Made by a program: the position numbers and the translations under genes
Notes under the pieces: generated by a model
What the model was told of the DNA's origin: nothing
Databases searched by the model: none
What the model saw: the letters and a program-made list of their open reading frames with translations, nothing else
Assembly (NCBI GenBank): GCA_001970955.1
Contig: MPUH01000028.1
Span: 1 to 64,000, forward strand
Direction of reading: 5' to 3'
Length of the DNA stretch: 64,000 nt
Source: Stentor coeruleus
Lineage: Eukaryota > Ciliophora > Heterotrichea > Heterotrichida > Stentoridae
Part shown: positions 1-10,726 of the stretch, piece after piece
Numbering within the stretch: position 1 is the first letter of the stretch
Layout: the number at the start of each line of letters is the position of its first letter

Positions 1-147
1 ATAAACAAAATTTACTTTTCTTACCATTTACATTTTTATTATTTCGAAAAAGAATCTTCTTACTTGATTTTTATAGAGACACACTTTCTTGTATAAACAA
101 AATTTACTTTTCTTACCATTTACATTTTTATTATTTCGAAAAAGAAT
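1..147. repeat. 55-bp direct repeat pair at the window edge
   Basis: Positions 1-55 and 93-147 are identical (55 bp each) and are separated by 37 bp of different sequence. The unit is AT-rich and non-coding. It could be a true short duplication or the same kind of assembly join seen at the single-N sites elsewhere, although no N is present here. Nothing else supportable lies in 148-380. Confidence 0.85.
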
Positions 148-380
148 TGATGGCAATAGAAAATATATCCATCAAGTATTTAGTTATTAAAAATTTATAC
201 AAAAAAACTAGACTTTTAATGATATTTTTAGTAAATTTCTATATCATACTAAAGAAACTATTCATTTAAACTTTATTAAATAATATATAACAAAAAATGA
301 TATAAATTTACAAATAAAACTTAGAGTTTTTTTATAATAGTTAGTAATTTTGCAGTTAGGTAGTTTTTTTACTTTTTAAT

Positions 381-2033
381 CTAGCATAAAATTATATCTA
401 AGAACCTGTTCCAATCCGTAGGTTTGTGTCGATGCAATTCAATCGCTAAATATTTTATTTTGCTTATTGTGCTATCTAGGTTATCAAAATTAGAATCAAG
501 AACTTGAGCACGGAAATTTTTATCATATGGCTCACCAAGGGCCATTGCTGTAAGTAGTTCTGTATATTCAGTGAAAGATGAAGCTGCTAATTTACCGTAC
601 TTATAACTACGCTTCAGCCTTTTCCAAACTCCACCAACTTTTTCTGTTTCATCGAAAATAGGAGCGCAGAAACTCTTACAAATTCCTCGATCCTGATCTT
701 CTAAAGCCTTTATAACAATAAGTGAAGGAATACTGACAAAAAGTTCACTGTCAGAACATTCCAACTGTTCTTTAAATACCTGATACTTATTCCCTGTCGA
801 TTCAATAATACTCGACAAAAATACCAATTGATTGCATTTTTTGCTATTAATAAAATAAATTTTTCCTCTTTCCCAACTAGACTCAAAATCCATTAATGCA
901 TCAACAAGTTCTGGATTATTCTTAAGCTGAGGATCTACAATCTCAATATTCTGTGAATATTTCCTAATAACTACCCTTATCCCAATAAACGCTTGCTTTA
1001 TTTTTTCTGCCAAATTTCTAATACAACGTGCAGGTGTTGACATTCTTCTAATCAAAGCTTCTGCAGCTTTCAATATATCAATAGTCAAATCATCTCTTCC
1101 TTTTCCTTCAATATTAGCAACAGAATTTATTTTCCCAATAATTGTCACAAGATTAGCTTTAGCATTTTGTAATTCAGAAGAGTCTAAATGGGATTTTTTT
1201 TGCTCTTTATACATGATTTCTATACGAGTTACTTCGTGTTCTTGGGATATAGCTTCTTCGATATACCGCCGGGCATCTGATTCAATTGCCATTAGTTCAT
1301 GTACATAAAGTTGCTCGAATTCAACCCATAGATTATCAAAATCTAATAAGTTATCTGAGATTTCCTGTTTGATTTGATCAACTGTTCCTGTAAAAGTTTC
1401 TTCACAAACTCTATTGTAAATCTCTTTTAATATATATTGGATTTTTATAAACCTTTGGAATAGGCTACTCCCAGCTTGGAGGACTTCTTCTGAAAATACA
1501 TACCTTTCTCCATTCACATATAAATAAGGGAAACCTTCTTGTGCAGAGTCTAATATTTCTGTAAGATAGCATAAGCTATTTTCTCTGTATAAAACTCTAT
1601 AGGCTCTTGAGAACTTGTTACGATAATCACGGGATGTACAGGGAACTTTGAAAACCTCACAAAGCTTTTCGATTTGGTTCAGGAGCTTTTTACATGATCG
1701 TTGACCATGCTCTGAATCTAAGTCATATTTTTGATCACTTCGAAGAAAAAGCTGAGAAGAACAAATTACTGTGTGTTCTAGTAATAAAAAGTCAGAACTT
1801 CTTCTGAATTCTTCGATGTCAGTTAAAGGTCTTGGTGGAGCAGTAGAAGACCTAAAGGGTAAGTATCTTGATTGTGACTCTGAGAGTTCGCCTTTGTCTG
1901 AAATGCTTTGATAGCTATCTTCTTCACTTTCTGATGAGTTTAATGTAATATCATGTAGATCTTCGCTTTGTTCGTGGAAACTTGAATGATCGGGTGTTAT
2001 GTTTTCAGGCATATCGAATGAATAGCTGTACAT
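381..2033 (-). CDS. Unrecognised 550-aa helical protein
   Basis: A long uninterrupted frame of 550 codons. I place the start at the ATG at 2033, because the frame upstream of it only offers a TTG. The first ~75 residues are rich in Ser, Glu and Asp and look disordered. The rest alternates acidic and basic residues in predicted helices with few Gly or Pro, and has scattered Cys including the last residue. There is no signal peptide, no clear membrane segment and no catalytic motif that I can recognise. It is probably a soluble cytoplasmic protein, perhaps restricted to heterotrichs. No intron is needed to keep it open. Confidence 0.8.
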   Translation of the reverse strand: MYSYSFDMPENITPDHSSFHEQSEDLHDITLNSSESEEDSYQSISDKGELSESQSRYLPFRSSTAPPRPLTDIEEFRRSSDFLLLEHTVICSSQLFLRSDQKYDLDSEHGQRSCKKLLNQIEKLCEVFKVPCTSRDYRNKFSRAYRVLYRENSLCYLTEILDSAQEGFPYLYVNGERYVFSEEVLQAGSSLFQRFIKIQYILKEIYNRVCEETFTGTVDQIKQEISDNLLDFDNLWVEFEQLYVHELMAIESDARRYIEEAISQEHEVTRIEIMYKEQKKSHLDSSELQNAKANLVTIIGKINSVANIEGKGRDDLTIDILKAAEALIRRMSTPARCIRNLAEKIKQAFIGIRVVIRKYSQNIEIVDPQLKNNPELVDALMDFESSWERGKIYFINSKKCNQLVFLSSIIESTGNKYQVFKEQLECSDSELFVSIPSLIVIKALEDQDRGICKSFCAPIFDETEKVGGVWKRLKRSYKYGKLAASSFTEYTELLTAMALGEPYDKNFRAQVLDSNFDNLDSTISKIKYLAIELHRHKPTDWNRFLDIILC

Positions 2034-3399
2034 ATTTTTTATTATTATTTTCAAGTAATATTATTTTTCCCCTATTTAAATACTTTAAATGCTTGATCTA
2101 AAGACAAATTTCTTTATTCATAAAGGAATATGCTATTTTTTGAGGATTATTTGACAAAATTAGAATATTTTTATAATATTGTAATATAAAATCTTAAAAC
2201 TGATTAAATCAACTAACGACATTTTAAATCATACTTTGAGAGAGATAAAAATATAGTTTTTCAAAACAAACCCTTTTTGCAGGTTTGGAAATGCTCTTTT
2301 CACATTAGAAAAACATAAAAATTTGTAAACACTCTTAGATTTAGCATAAACTACTATAATAATCTAAGATTATAATTCAAATCATATGGAAAATACTAAA
2401 AAAGATATTCTAGAGAGTAGTCTTCACAATATCTTGTAATTATTTTCTTAATAATTATCATACATACTTAAAGAAAAAGACATTAAAAACCAAAATAATC
2501 AAAGCACTGTAAAACACATTAAATATATACAAACATATCATCAATATTCTGAAGATTATGAAATCTGTTATACTTTTCATTTAGAATACATAAAATTATA
2601 CTTCTCAACCCATTTCCACAAAGTTTATCAGTCAAGAAAAACAATGCTTTTCACTGGAAAATTTTCTAATAATCGAATTCATTGAAGATATAGATAAGAT
2701 AATATATATAAGCTATAAAGTTGAAGTTTTATAATCATTATTATATATGCATTAAATCATTAAAACTTATGCTGATTTAAAGTCTATACCAGCTAAAATC
2801 TTTTCAATTAGTAAATTCACTACTCTTTCCAAAAGTCAGCATATAATTCAGTATAAAAACCAAGATAAGTTCCTGATTGACTATAAATTTATAAAAGGGT
2901 ATATAATGATTTAAAAAAATATTGAAATTGATTTGAATATAAAAATACTAAAAGAAGTCATATCAGAAACTTCAGGGAAAAACTTTACAAAGAATCTTTT
3001 TAAGACTTTGTCTATAAAAAAAACCTCAATTAAGTCTAGAAAACCTAGGCCGAGAGCTAGTTGTAAACTTAATTCCCATAAGATACAAGAAATAAAGGAT
3101 AAAATTGTTATGAAGATGATGAAACACAAATCAAAAACAAAAAGAATTGTTGGGTTGCTAATTTGTGAATGCAGAAAAAAATCCATAGGTCGATTTATTC
3201 AAGTATAATCAACAAGAAAAAAAGACGAAGCCTAAAATTCGCTTATTTAAAAAATAAAGGGTATCTTTAAAACTATAAATTTCAATCCCAAGGTATTTTA
3301 TATATGCCTAATCATCTTTTTTTATAGTAAAAACCAACCCTAAGGTACTTTTCTTATAAAAACCCCCTATATTTAGTGAGTAAGTAATAAACTACTTAG
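2034..3399. other. Intergenic, possible gene relic
   Basis: About 1.4 kb without a convincing gene. On the plus strand at 2933-3208 there is a 91-codon basic open stretch (rich in Lys, Arg and Ser, with CECRKK near its end), but it begins only with TTG and has no ATG near the start. It may be the remains of a gene or chance. The rest is AT-rich and featureless. Confidence 0.4.
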
Positions 3400-3750
3400 T
3401 TATTTCGGGGCAAATGACAACAAGTAGCCATTCATAACAGGGTCCATTTTCACTGTAAGTCCACTAATTGTGCTTCTCAAAGCATCTTTACACTGTTCAT
3501 AACACGTCTCTTCTTTGCAAGCCGATAAGCAATAAAAAGCTTTTTGCTTAGCAATCTTAGTCCCATGAACAAACTGAGTATACAATGCTCTCCCATCTTC
3601 AATACATTGTTCAGGCTGTTTTTCCTGTTTGCATTTGTACTTATTGACAAACAAGTAATGCTTTTTCATAAACTGCAAATCATCATTTTCTGCAATAGCC
3701 TCTATATCTTGACGAAATGCAGCTTCAAGTGGGAAAGGTGGATAAGCCAT
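3400..3750 (-). CDS. Small cysteine-containing protein (116 aa)
   Basis: The start is the ATG at 3750 (MAYPPFPLEA); the frame upstream has only a GTG. The protein has a C-x8-C pair in its middle and then a cluster with the spacing C-x3-C-x4-C-x3-C (CLSACKEETCYEQC). Paired cysteines in helices recall small intermembrane-space proteins of mitochondria (CHCH or small-Tim types), but the spacing does not match either family exactly. There is no signal peptide or membrane segment. The similarity is an inference; the gene itself is likely real, with a clean ATG and stop and coding-like composition. Confidence 0.65.
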   Translation of the reverse strand: MAYPPFPLEAAFRQDIEAIAENDDLQFMKKHYLFVNKYKCKQEKQPEQCIEDGRALYTQFVHGTKIAKQKAFYCLSACKEETCYEQCKDALRSTISGLTVKMDPVMNGYLLSFAPK

Positions 3751-3855
3751 TTTTTTTATATTCACTACTTCATATATCTTTAACTAGGGAAAAATGCTTT
3801 TTTATATAAGAATTTCATTTAAAAATTTGAAGGTTTAATGAAAAGTGTTTATTTT

Positions 3856-4158
3856 TTAACTAAATTTATAGTTCCAAAGAAATTTGTCTCCACCGCAGTT
3901 GAAAAGCCAGTTTTCTTGGTCCATATTTTTTATTTTTTGGAGTATTTCCTGTCGTATTTTCCTTTCTTTTTCAGCTTTTCTTTGTTCTTCCATACGTGAG
4001 GCTAGTTCTTTACCTAGAGGCATGAGGTCGCCTAGGTCTTCAAAAGGTCTGATTTTCATCGGCGAGTTTGAGTCTTGGAATTTTTTCCTTCGGTTTACAT
4101 TCCTCCTATCAGGTCTACTGTATTCTGGGGTTATTTGAGGACTATAAGGACTTGACAT
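3856..4158 (-). CDS. Small basic protein with a central helix (100 aa)
   Basis: It starts with ATG at 4158. The N-terminal ~30 residues are Pro, Ser and Arg rich (SPYSPQITPEYSRPDRR) and probably disordered. Residues ~37-80 form a charged helix (ELASRMEEQRKAEKERKIRQ), followed by a short aromatic C-terminus (NWLFNCGGDKFLWNYKFS). I do not recognise the family. The layout of disordered head, charged helix and aromatic tail suggests a small structural or adaptor protein. It lies 157 bp upstream (in plus coordinates) of the GPHR gene, on the same strand. Confidence 0.6.
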   Translation of the reverse strand: MSSPYSPQITPEYSRPDRRNVNRRKKFQDSNSPMKIRPFEDLGDLMPLGKELASRMEEQRKAEKERKIRQEILQKIKNMDQENWLFNCGGDKFLWNYKFS

Positions 4159-4315
4159 TTTTAAAATATTATAAACTGTTAATTTTCCTATATAAAATGT
4201 ATAAGTTTAGGATTTAAATGATAGTTTTTGTAGATGGAATTCGTAATTTAAGAAAAATTTATGTATTTAGATTTAAGAATCATATAAAAATAATCATAAA
4301 TAGGGATTTTTAGGT

Positions 4316-5623
4316 TTAAGATACCTTAGGTTTATAATGCATCTTGTGCTTTATGAGTAAAAGAACTGCGGTTATTAGAGCGGATATACTGAAAGTTGCA
4401 TCGAAGATATGGTGAAAGGTATTAAAATCTACACCTGATAAGGCAGTTGAAATATTCCCACGTTTATTTTCAGGGATATTTGCTCGCATAAGGAGAACAG
4501 TTGCCATGAAATATGCTCCAGTAACTTCAGAAATAACAGCCATAAGGATTTGAGTGGAAATTCCTGTTGTTATAAGCCTAGCGAGGTTGTTTATTGTATT
4601 AATAAGTAATAAAAGAAAACCTCGAATGTTAGTAAAAATCAAAATGCCTATAAAAGCAAAGCCAATATAAGTTGTTATAAACTCACCAAATTCAGCTGGG
4701 ATATCAAAGAAATAACATACTATCTGAAGCCCTCTAGCTATTGGATCTAATGAGTATCTTCTTTTAAAAGCAAAATTTATCGCTGAACTAATAATCTTAT
4801 ACACAGAATATATCGTCAATATTCTCCCCAACATATAATATGCCTTCCCTTTAAAAGTACCTCTTAACTTATGTTTTTCTCTGTTTTTCAATATCTCATT
4901 AATATGCTTTAAATATTGGCAGTTTATCGCCTCAGCAGATTTTATTTCATCCTTATATTTTTTAATCTCTGCCATATTACCAAATATTTTCTTCAAAGGG
5001 TTCCAACTTTGTGCTTTCGACTTATGCAATGCTTGTTTTACTAGTTTAGATTCAACTAAGCCTTCAATATTTTTCTTACACAATAAAACAAGTTCATTGA
5101 TATCTTCTTTAAGTAAATTCTCATTAAAAAAATTGAAATAATTATAAGTGCAGTTTATAGCACCAAACCCTGAAAGTATAGCACTAAGAACAACTCCATT
5201 AATCCCTAATAATCTTATTTGTTCAACAAGAGAGAAATGCAAAAATATATTCTCGTCATGGTCTATCAAACTTCTATTAAACTCTAATATGTAATAATAA
5301 CCTGCAATAAAAAACACCCAAACTATGTACTTGAACTCAATCAGCTTAAAAATCAAGAAAAAAGGAATAAAATACAACATCAAAACGCTAAAAATCAGTA
5401 AGTTTATCTGCCACAGGACATGCGAAATATTATAAGAACTAAGTTCTAATAAAAACAATTCCAAAAGAGTACAACTAGTACTAAAAGTAACACTAAATAG
5501 TAACTTGACAAATTTACCTCTAAGCTCATAGTCTTTAAACAGAAAGTAATGCACAAATACATAAGAAAAGAAAAACAAGAATATCCAAGCCAGGATAATC
5601 CCGGCCCAAATTAATTTTTCCAT
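4316..5623 (-). CDS. GPHR: Golgi pH regulator / GPR89-type membrane protein
   Basis: 435 residues, close to the ~455 usual for the GPR89/GPHR (plant GTG1/GTG2) family. The family is known as an anion channel that acidifies the Golgi lumen; plant members have also been proposed as abscisic-acid receptors. Predicted membrane helices lie around residues 5-28, 40-62, 70-93, 98-115 and 138-160, then a long charged loop (~175-260), then four more helices. The block LSGFGAINC (~150-158) and the later ISTQILMAVISEVTGAYF and FNTFHHIFD stretches match conserved parts of the family. The loop between the two halves is the usual coiled segment. No intron or break is seen. Confidence 0.9.
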   Translation of the reverse strand: MEKLIWAGIILAWIFLFFFSYVFVHYFLFKDYELRGKFVKLLFSVTFSTSCTLLELFLLELSSYNISHVLWQINLLIFSVLMLYFIPFFLIFKLIEFKYIVWVFFIAGYYYILEFNRSLIDHDENIFLHFSLVEQIRLLGINGVVLSAILSGFGAINCTYNYFNFFNENLLKEDINELVLLCKKNIEGLVESKLVKQALHKSKAQSWNPLKKIFGNMAEIKKYKDEIKSAEAINCQYLKHINEILKNREKHKLRGTFKGKAYYMLGRILTIYSVYKIISSAINFAFKRRYSLDPIARGLQIVCYFFDIPAEFGEFITTYIGFAFIGILIFTNIRGFLLLLINTINNLARLITTGISTQILMAVISEVTGAYFMATVLLMRANIPENKRGNISTALSGVDFNTFHHIFDATFSISALITAVLLLIKHKMHYKPKVS

Positions 5624-6510
5624 TTATTACTTAAAGTTTTTTATACAAATATAGGAAAAAAGATATATTTGTTTTTTGATATAATGCTAGAATGATAGGT
5701 AGAGTATTTTTATGATAAAAGTATAGGGATTTTTATTAGGTCAAGAACACTTTATGAAATCTTATAGAGTAAGAATAGTATATTAGATGATGTTTATGAT
5801 AAAAAAAATTTATAGGTCGATGGGTGTTTATGTGTATTTTTTATATAATTACTATATTATTGAAGGTTTAAAGAACTTATACAAATTATGCATAACTGAA
5901 TATATAAAGTTCTTATAAAATGCTGAGATTTTAGGAGAGAAGTGCTTAATTTATTATGAAAAATCTAGAAAGGACTACCTGGTGCTTGAAAAAATGTTTG
6001 AATTCTCATAAATCTGTGTGCTTTTTTTCATGTAAAAATCCCATTAAAATCAGAAATGACTGATGAGAGCTTGAGAGGATTTTTCAACCGATAATGAGAG
6101 AAGGTTATACGGTATATAATGTGGTAAGATATTAAGTTTATGAAACTGGGATATTTTTATGAAGAGATTTAGAGAATGAAATCCTATGTGATTATTATTA
6201 TCAGTATTATGGGCTGATTTATAATTTGCATATTGAACTGGATAAAAATTTGGAGAAAAGGAATCAAAAGAGTATCTTGACATAAATATCTAATTATAAC
6301 CCTAAAGCATCAAATTTTTTTTCATCTCAATCACTACTTATATCTAAAAATTCCTTAAATTTCCATCCTATAACTAAAGAACATCTTCAAATCTAAATAG
6401 TAAACACCATCTCTACTATCTATTCATACAAAACCCTTCCTAACATAAACTCAAAATCCTATCACACAATCTTTCCTCATATTTTAAAACTAAATCCTAA
6501 TAAGTTTATC
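5624..6510. other. Intergenic with sharp skew switch
   Basis: No gene is supportable here. Up to about 6285 the plus strand is poor in C. From about 6290 to the end of the next gene it is poor in G and full of short C runs. Both neighbours are on the minus strand. Confidence 0.6.
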
Positions 6511-8028
6511 CTAAACCTCTTCAGTCTTGTGACTTCTATGTCTACTATGATGATAAGATTCTTCATCACCTTCATTAACAACAGTTTCAGTCACAATTTC
6601 CTTCTTAACAGTCCCAGTCTGCTCCTCAATAGTTTCTCCATCCTTATGACTTCTATGCCTATGATGATGATAAGACTCTTCTTCTCCTTCAACAACAACA
6701 ACTTCACCTGTTTCTTTTTTAGCTTCTTCAACTTTAACTTCAACAACAGTCTCTTCATCTTTATGACTTCTATGCCTATGATGATGATAAGATTCTTCTT
6801 CTTCTCCTGCAACAACAACAACATTTTCACCTCCTTCTTTCTTATCTCCTTCAACTTTAACCTCTACAACAGTTTCTCCATCTTTATGGCTTCTATGTCT
6901 ATGACTATGATAATATTCTTCTTCTCCTGCAACAACAACAGAAGTACCTTCACCACTTTGAGTAGTTTTAATAACTTCTTTAGTTTGAACGACAACAACT
7001 TTATTAGTATTGTCTCCTGATGTTGTAATTTTACTATGTTTCAACTCATGTTTAATAAGCTTTTCTTTAAGGATTGGGTGGAAATAAAAGTCACTTAGAG
7101 GGAAAATGGTATATTGAAGAATACCACAAATGATCATTTCTGAACATAAAAGAAGGCTATTTGTATATAAAGTTACTTGAAGTACATCTTGATCTTGAGC
7201 ATAATATAAAACATAAAGATTAGCGAATCCGAAAATAATAATTCCTTGGATTTCAGTTAGGAACATGGCAAGTTTGAGTAAAACGAATTTGCTTAAGATG
7301 TTGAGGTCTCTGAATTCTTCAATTTTGCTACAAAAAATAGCAAAATTCAATATATAATTCAAAGCTATACCTGAACTGATGAATTTTACTGTAAAACCAG
7401 ATATGAGGAAGAATTCGTAAAGGAGTCCTTTTTTAGTTTCTTTGAAAAGCTTATAGTCGTAAATAATTAACCCAATACCAATGATTTCACAAATAATGAT
7501 AACCACAGCCATTTGAAGTACTCCATACTTGGTTTTTTTAATAAACCTTCTACATTCATCAGGTGTTGTAAGTGGATCTGTGCCCATACATTTCATATAA
7601 CATTCTGCTTTTTCTTGTTTCATTAAAATACGAATCATCGACTCTTCAGTTTTTGAACTTTTTCCATCAGCTACAGTCCATCCTAAAAGACACATCATGT
7701 AATACATAAAAGCAAACAAAGCTGCAGCTTTATAAAGATTTAAGATTTTTTCTAACACATGATCTTTCTTTTGGGTGTAAACATGTTCCCAGGAGATCCA
7801 TCCTATCAAAACCGGCAAGAAAAACATAACGCATAAGGACCTTTCAGCGCGAGGATATGCACCACTAGATATAAATTTGCATATTTGTACCAAAGCAACA
7901 ATAGTAACTATAAGTAAAACTACTGCTGATACAAACATAGCAGCTGAACCTTCCATAGTAGTTGCTTCATCACTATTACTTGTGGAGTTCGTACAAGTAT
8001 ATCCAGTTTGAGACATTATATTCGACAT
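6511..8028 (-). CDS. TMEM184/OST-alpha-like (DUF300) membrane protein with His/Arg repeat tail
   Basis: 505 residues. The first ~320 hold about seven hydrophobic segments. The run RAERSLCVMFFLPVLIGW, the following ILNLYKAAALFAFMYYMMCLLG region and KFVLLKLAMFLTEIQGIIIFG fit the order of conserved blocks in the organic-solute-transporter-alpha/TMEM184 family, but divergently. The last ~170 residues are cytosolic and hold four copies of a ~40-residue unit built of an acidic Glu run, Tyr-His-His, HRHRSHK and a Val/Glu/Lys-rich spacer. The tail is not a known part of the family and may bind metal or acidic partners. Start ATG at 8028. The family call rests on my reading of motifs. Confidence 0.65.
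   Translation of the reverse strand: MSNIMSQTGYTCTNSTSNSDEATTMEGSAAMFVSAVVLLIVTIVALVQICKFISSGAYPRAERSLCVMFFLPVLIGWISWEHVYTQKKDHVLEKILNLYKAAALFAFMYYMMCLLGWTVADGKSSKTEESMIRILMKQEKAECYMKCMGTDPLTTPDECRRFIKKTKYGVLQMAVVIIICEIIGIGLIIYDYKLFKETKKGLLYEFFLISGFTVKFISSGIALNYILNFAIFCSKIEEFRDLNILSKFVLLKLAMFLTEIQGIIIFGFANLYVLYYAQDQDVLQVTLYTNSLLLCSEMIICGILQYTIFPLSDFYFHPILKEKLIKHELKHSKITTSGDNTNKVVVVQTKEVIKTTQSGEGTSVVVAGEEEYYHSHRHRSHKDGETVVEVKVEGDKKEGGENVVVVAGEEEESYHHHRHRSHKDEETVVEVKVEEAKKETGEVVVVEGEEESYHHHRHRSHKDGETIEEQTGTVKKEIVTETVVNEGDEESYHHSRHRSHKTEEV
6514..6920 (-). repeat. Four in-frame repeats encoding HRHRSHK units
   Basis: Within the 3' end of the gene at 6511-8028, the segment coding for Tyr-His-x-His-Arg-His-Arg-Ser-His-Lys recurs four times at roughly 110-130 nt spacing. 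The copies are similar in DNA (for example the block containing tatgacttctatgcctatga), which points to recent or gene-converted duplication. Confidence 0.8.
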
Positions 8029-10275
8029 TTTTCTATTAGTCGATGTTTATTTTAAGATATAAGGTAGAAAGGGTATTTTGAGGTATTTAAGGTGTTGATG
8101 AATAAGAATTTAAAGGTTTGATGATTGGATAAGATGTTGAGATTCGGTTTTTGAAGTTTAGGAAAATAAAGGAATTGAAGAAATATGGGAAGGGTGGATG
8201 TGGAAATGATAGGTTGGGAGGTTTGAGGATTTTTTGGTAGGATTTTGATTGGATAAGCTGTGGGTGTATAGAATATATATTTTATTATATGGAAATATAT
8301 ATATGGAGTTTATGAGGAAGAGTGGATTTTATATAATTAGATTATAGGTATAGGAAAAGGAGGCTTTATAAAAGTTGATAAGAGAGTTTTTATGTTGAAA
8401 AAAGGATTTTTTTATGGGAAAAAGGAATTTGATGGGTGAATAGTCGAAATTAGATGTTGTAAAGAAACGACTTTGATGAAGCTAGATTACAAATTGCCTT
8501 TATAAAGGAATGGATAATATTATTAAGTTAAGTGATTGAAATTAACTTAAACTTAGTATGGAAAATGGTTTTTGGTAATAGAAAGTGGATTAGAAAATTC
8601 GCCTTGGGAGTTTTTTGATAGATTGAGTATAATAATATAAATACTTATTGTGAAGATGGGCAGTTAATAATTATAACTAAGAATAAAACTTTATTAATAG
8701 AAATAATCGTTTTTTTTTTGTGGGATTGAGATGAAGATTAAGTGAAAAAAAGACAAGAGGTTATAAGGGATAAAGAGGAAACATAAATAAAACGATAATG
8801 ATGAGAAAAGCTTTGAGATTTTATTAGGATTTTAGAAAAAAATCGATCAAGACAATCAATAAGCTTTTGTTGTAGTAACTATGATGACGTAAATGTCTTA
8901 CTTTATAAAAGTATACCTAATTATTGAAAAGACTTGAAAAAATATTAGAGATGGGACACAATATAATTTTTTTTGATAGTGCAAAGATCTTGGTAAAAGA
9001 ATAAAATAGTTGTATATAAGATTTTATTACTTTATAAAAGATATTATTTTATAGTTTTTTATGATGATTAAACAGGTTTATTAGGTGTAGGATTATGTAG
9101 CCTGCAATAATTATCTTATATTTTAGAATAATTTTTATATATAGAAAAATTGAAAATATATGAGAAGACTTGTTTTAAAGATAATGATATTATGATGTTA
9201 TATTTTATATCAAGATTTATTGTAGATATATATATTTAGAAAGTTATTTATTTGTTGAATATTATGATGTCTTTTGTAAAAACATATGTGTTGTTTATAT
9301 TGTATACATAAAATCTACATGATATTATGTTGTAAAAATTGTCTATATTGTATTAGAAAATATTATAAACTTAGAAATTACAAACTTATTTCCTAAGTAA
9401 TTACAAATTTGAGTAGATTTACTACTATAATGTAATTTATTTAAAGCAAATTATTAAACTCTTTACACTTAAGATCACAATAAACTTTGTCTAAATAATA
9501 AGAATAAAACACCATATTCAATATACTCATCGTTATAATTAACTTCTTCAATAACTTCAAGTATATTTTCAGCGTATTCATCAAGAAATTTTCCTAGATG
9601 GGAACTGCAGAATATATCAAATAAACTTTTCTTTGTATTTATATAGTTTAGTTTTGGTTAGGAATTATCGCTTGACTATTGTCCAGCCTTTGTTGATTTT
9701 GTATTTATATAAATAGCAAAAAGGAATTCAAATGTTTAGGATTGAAAAACTGCATTATTAGAATAAACTAAGATATAAACTTTAATTTTTTTAAGCCTCT
9801 TCAACAATTGCACTTTTAAAAAAATACTCGTAATATACACCTCGTATATAGATAACCAAATGTTTTAAAAATAAATATCAATTATTCTTGGTGTAATACT
9901 TTTAACTTTTAAATCATATTTCAAAGTTAAGTATTTTTCAGAGTAAATACAAGTAAAGTAATAGATCTATGGAATTTTTATAAGCGATTCCTTTAATTCA
10001 CTAATAATTTTAAAACTTTGCCAACTTGTTTTAAAGAATTAAGAGTTTTTGACCTGGATTAAATTTTTATGTGTTTTATATCTAGATATAATCTTTAAGT
10101 TCCTATCATAGCTTTGTGTATTTTTACAAAATCTAAGTATCCATATTTCTTACTTCTTAGTAAGTATAATTTTCCATCCATAAAAATAATGGGGAAAAAG
10201 TTTTATGATATACATAATTTTTTTTTAAATTTGACAAAATAAATGTGGTTTATTAAGATCATTAGTTAGTTAGCT
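8029..10275. other. Long intergenic stretch, no gene seen
   Basis: 2.2 kb with no convincing reading frame on either strand. The first ~1 kb is strikingly poor in C on the plus strand; short C-rich patches appear around 9460-9560. It could hold an unrecognised non-coding RNA, but I see no structure that supports one. Confidence 0.5.
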
Positions 10276-10680
10276 TTACAGGATATTCCATTTACCTGTT
10301 TTATAATAACTTCCTAAAACCTTGTGGGCCCGACGTTTGATGTACTTATTTGAATCTCTATTAAATCTTTGAACAGCTTCAATAATCCTGTCTTCTAAGT
10401 ATTCTGGAGATCCATCACAAAGAACATGAAGGACATTTTCTCTAACTCCTTCATCTTCATCATCTATCATTTCAAGCACTCTGTTCCAAAAAGCATCAAT
10501 TTTGTCATAGACTTTACATGGGCAGATGCTCCTGACAGCTTTGGCCCTTACAAAAGGATCTTTATCTTTTGTCAGCTCTATGATTTCATCAATATCCTCA
10601 GTTTCCGAAACATTTTTGAGTTTTTCTCTCTTTATATCATTAGCAGTAACAACAACTTCTTTTTCCTTTTTCCTACCCAT
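10276..10680 (-). CDS. Short HEAT-repeat protein (134 aa)
   Basis: The frame is open further upstream, but that part overlaps the end of the neighbouring gene; the ATG at 10680 (MGRKKEKEVV) leaves a 46-bp gap and is the better start. After a basic N-terminus, three HEAT-like helical pairs follow: IDEIIELTKDKDPFVRAKAVRSI, then a WNRVLEMIDDEDEGVRENVLHVL unit, then a basic third unit (IKRRAHKVLGSYYK). The Asp-x-(Phe/Gly)-Val-Arg pattern is the classic HEAT signature. HEAT repeats are protein-binding scaffolds; nothing indicates the partner. The protein ends directly after the third repeat, so it is a minimal solenoid. Confidence 0.75.
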   Translation of the reverse strand: MGRKKEKEVVVTANDIKREKLKNVSETEDIDEIIELTKDKDPFVRAKAVRSICPCKVYDKIDAFWNRVLEMIDDEDEGVRENVLHVLCDGSPEYLEDRIIEAVQRFNRDSNKYIKRRAHKVLGSYYKTGKWNIL

Positions 10681-10726
10681 ATTTATATCAGAACTATACA
10701 GAAAATTTATCTTTTTAATATTTAAA

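Noticed and set aside
1-147. Telomere or chromosome end at the window start
   Set aside because: The repeats are 55 bp and AT-rich, with no short C/A-type telomere unit.
2933-3208. Small plus-strand gene of 91 codons
   Set aside because: It has no ATG near its start and no domain; kept only as a possible relic in the intergenic entry.
6529-7020. Plus-strand frame rich in Met, Phe and Ser opposite the His/Arg repeats
   Set aside because: It is the antisense of the repeated tail and has no independent support.
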